From Mucilaginibacter saanensis (GTDB lineage Bacteria; Bacteroidota; Bacteroidia; Sphingobacteriales; Sphingobacteriaceae): DNA of 64,000 nucleotides. The notes beneath the pieces were generated by a model that worked only from the letters and a program-made list of their open reading frames with translations, had not been told where the DNA came from and ran no database searches. Position numbers and translations under genes: made by a program. The stretch lies in assembly GCF_014200575.1 (NCBI RefSeq), contig NZ_JACHBZ010000002.1, forward strand, positions 682,001 through 746,000, in the 5' to 3' direction. This document shows, piece by piece, positions 63,284 through 64,000 of this stretch (positions are counted from its first letter, which is position 1; each line of letters opens with the position of its first letter).

Positions 63284-64000
63284 ATGAAGATTGAGTTATT
63301 TGTACCCTGTTTTGTTGATCAATTATTCCCCGATACTGCTTTTAACACCGTGAAGGTACTTGAAAAGGCGGGTTGTAAGGTTAGTTTTAACCCTAGCCAA
63401 ACCTGTTGCGGTCAGCCTGCATTCAATGCCGGATTTTGGGACGATGCCAAGGCAGTTGGCAGCAAATTCCTGAATGATTTTTCAGACGACAGCGTGATCG
63501 TAACTCCATCGGCTTCCTGCACAGGTATGGTAAAAAATTACTATAATGACCTGTTTACCAATACTGCTGTACATAACAAATGCCGCAGCATACAGGGAAA
63601 CATCTATGAGCTGTCTGATTTTTTAGTAAACATCCTCCAGTTTGATTATTTCGGTGCCGAGCTGGACGGCAAGGCAGTTTACCATGATAGCTGCGCCGCC
63701 CTGCGCGAGTGCAAGATCAAAACAGAGCCCCGCCAGCTATTATCCAAGGTATTGGGCCTTGAACTCCTTGAACTCAAAGACAGTGAAACCTGCTGTGGTT
63801 TTGGCGGCACCTTTGCCGTTAAGTTCGATGGGATATCAACGGCAATGGCCCAGCAAAAGGTTGATAACGCGCTGGCAGCGGGAGCAGAATACATCATATC
63901 AACCGATGCCTCCTGCCTGTTACACCTGCAGGGTTATATCGACAAGAATAACCTCCCTATAAAAACCATGCACCTGGCTGATGTATTGGCACTGGGCTGG
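63284..64000 (+). CDS. CCG-domain (Fe-S)-binding protein, LutA/YkgE-like (3' end beyond window)
   Basis: The frame from the ATG at 63284 (MKIELFVPCFVDQLFPDTAF) is open to the right edge, 239 codons; family members are about 240-245, so only a few residues are missing. Two CCG repeats are visible, QTCCGQPAFNAG (Cys41/42) and ETCCGFGGTF (Cys170/171), plus the SASC and HDSC cysteines expected for an iron-sulfur or heterodisulfide-reductase-like fold. LutA works with LutB and LutC in L-lactate oxidation; those genes would be sought just outside the window. It lies 13 bp after the UMF1 transporter. Confidence 0.9.
   Translation, partial: MKIELFVPCFVDQLFPDTAFNTVKVLEKAGCKVSFNPSQTCCGQPAFNAGFWDDAKAVGSKFLNDFSDDSVIVTPSASCTGMVKNYYNDLFTNTAVHNKCRSIQGNIYELSDFLVNILQFDYFGAELDGKAVYHDSCAALRECKIKTEPRQLLSKVLGLELLELKDSETCCGFGGTFAVKFDGISTAMAQQKVDNALAAGAEYIISTDASCLLHLQGYIDKNNLPIKTMHLADVLALGW

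Overview
The window reads as chromosomal DNA of a Bacteroidota bacterium, most likely family Sphingobacteriaceae (Mucilaginibacter/Pedobacter-like). This is inferred from gene content: long arrays of ~800-residue FtsX-type permeases, a DUF4965-type glutaminase-like exoprotein, a PorT-type barrel, weak or absent Shine-Dalgarno sites and AT-leaning DNA. No rRNA, tRNA, CRISPR array or intact insertion sequence was seen.

Region 1 (1-38160) is a MacAB-TolC-like export locus of unusual size. It has the C-terminal end of a HlyD/MacA-type adaptor, a LolD/MacB-type ATPase, thirteen paralogous double-FtsX permeases, a second ATPase and a TolC-type outer-membrane channel, all on the + strand. A secreted TSGGS-repeat beta-solenoid protein (DUF4097-like) and a small GNAT acetyltransferase sit inside the array. 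Four non-coding intervals (before 9103, 15320, 23709 and 36039) carry the same two-part signal: a TGTATC...CCGTAC...TGTTAC-type block, then a TTGGTAT box 92-94 bp downstream. The layout resembles an enhancer plus sigma-54-like promoter. Two of the four lie directly behind hairpin terminators, so the array appears to be cut into co-regulated transcription units.

Region 2 (38360-40054) has a small outer-membrane barrel gene, a non-coding stretch with a dead IS1182-like transposase fragment and a 95-bp near-palindrome, and efp (elongation factor P) on the minus strand.

Region 3 (40317-42926) is a four-gene unit: an unknown protein, a 7-TM membrane protein, a NarX-type histidine kinase and a LuxR/NarL-type response regulator.

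Region 4 (43339-57846) is the most novel part. It is a run of seven same-strand genes: a 1324-residue mosaic protein, a 140-residue protein, two glycine-rich (GGN-repeat) proteins, a pentapeptide-repeat protein, a single-module type I polyketide synthase (KS-AT-DH-KR-ACP) and a 118-residue protein. The non-PKS members share domains with one another: a Trp-containing ~35-residue module, and a ~45-residue domain present with and without a glycine-rich tail. None of the first six shows a signal peptide. I do not recognise this as a described system.

Region 5 (57971-64000) is more ordinary: a DinB-family protein, a DUF4268 protein, a secreted DUF4965-type protein with an inserted beta-sandwich, a UMF1-family MFS transporter and a LutA/YkgE-type CCG-domain protein running off the end.
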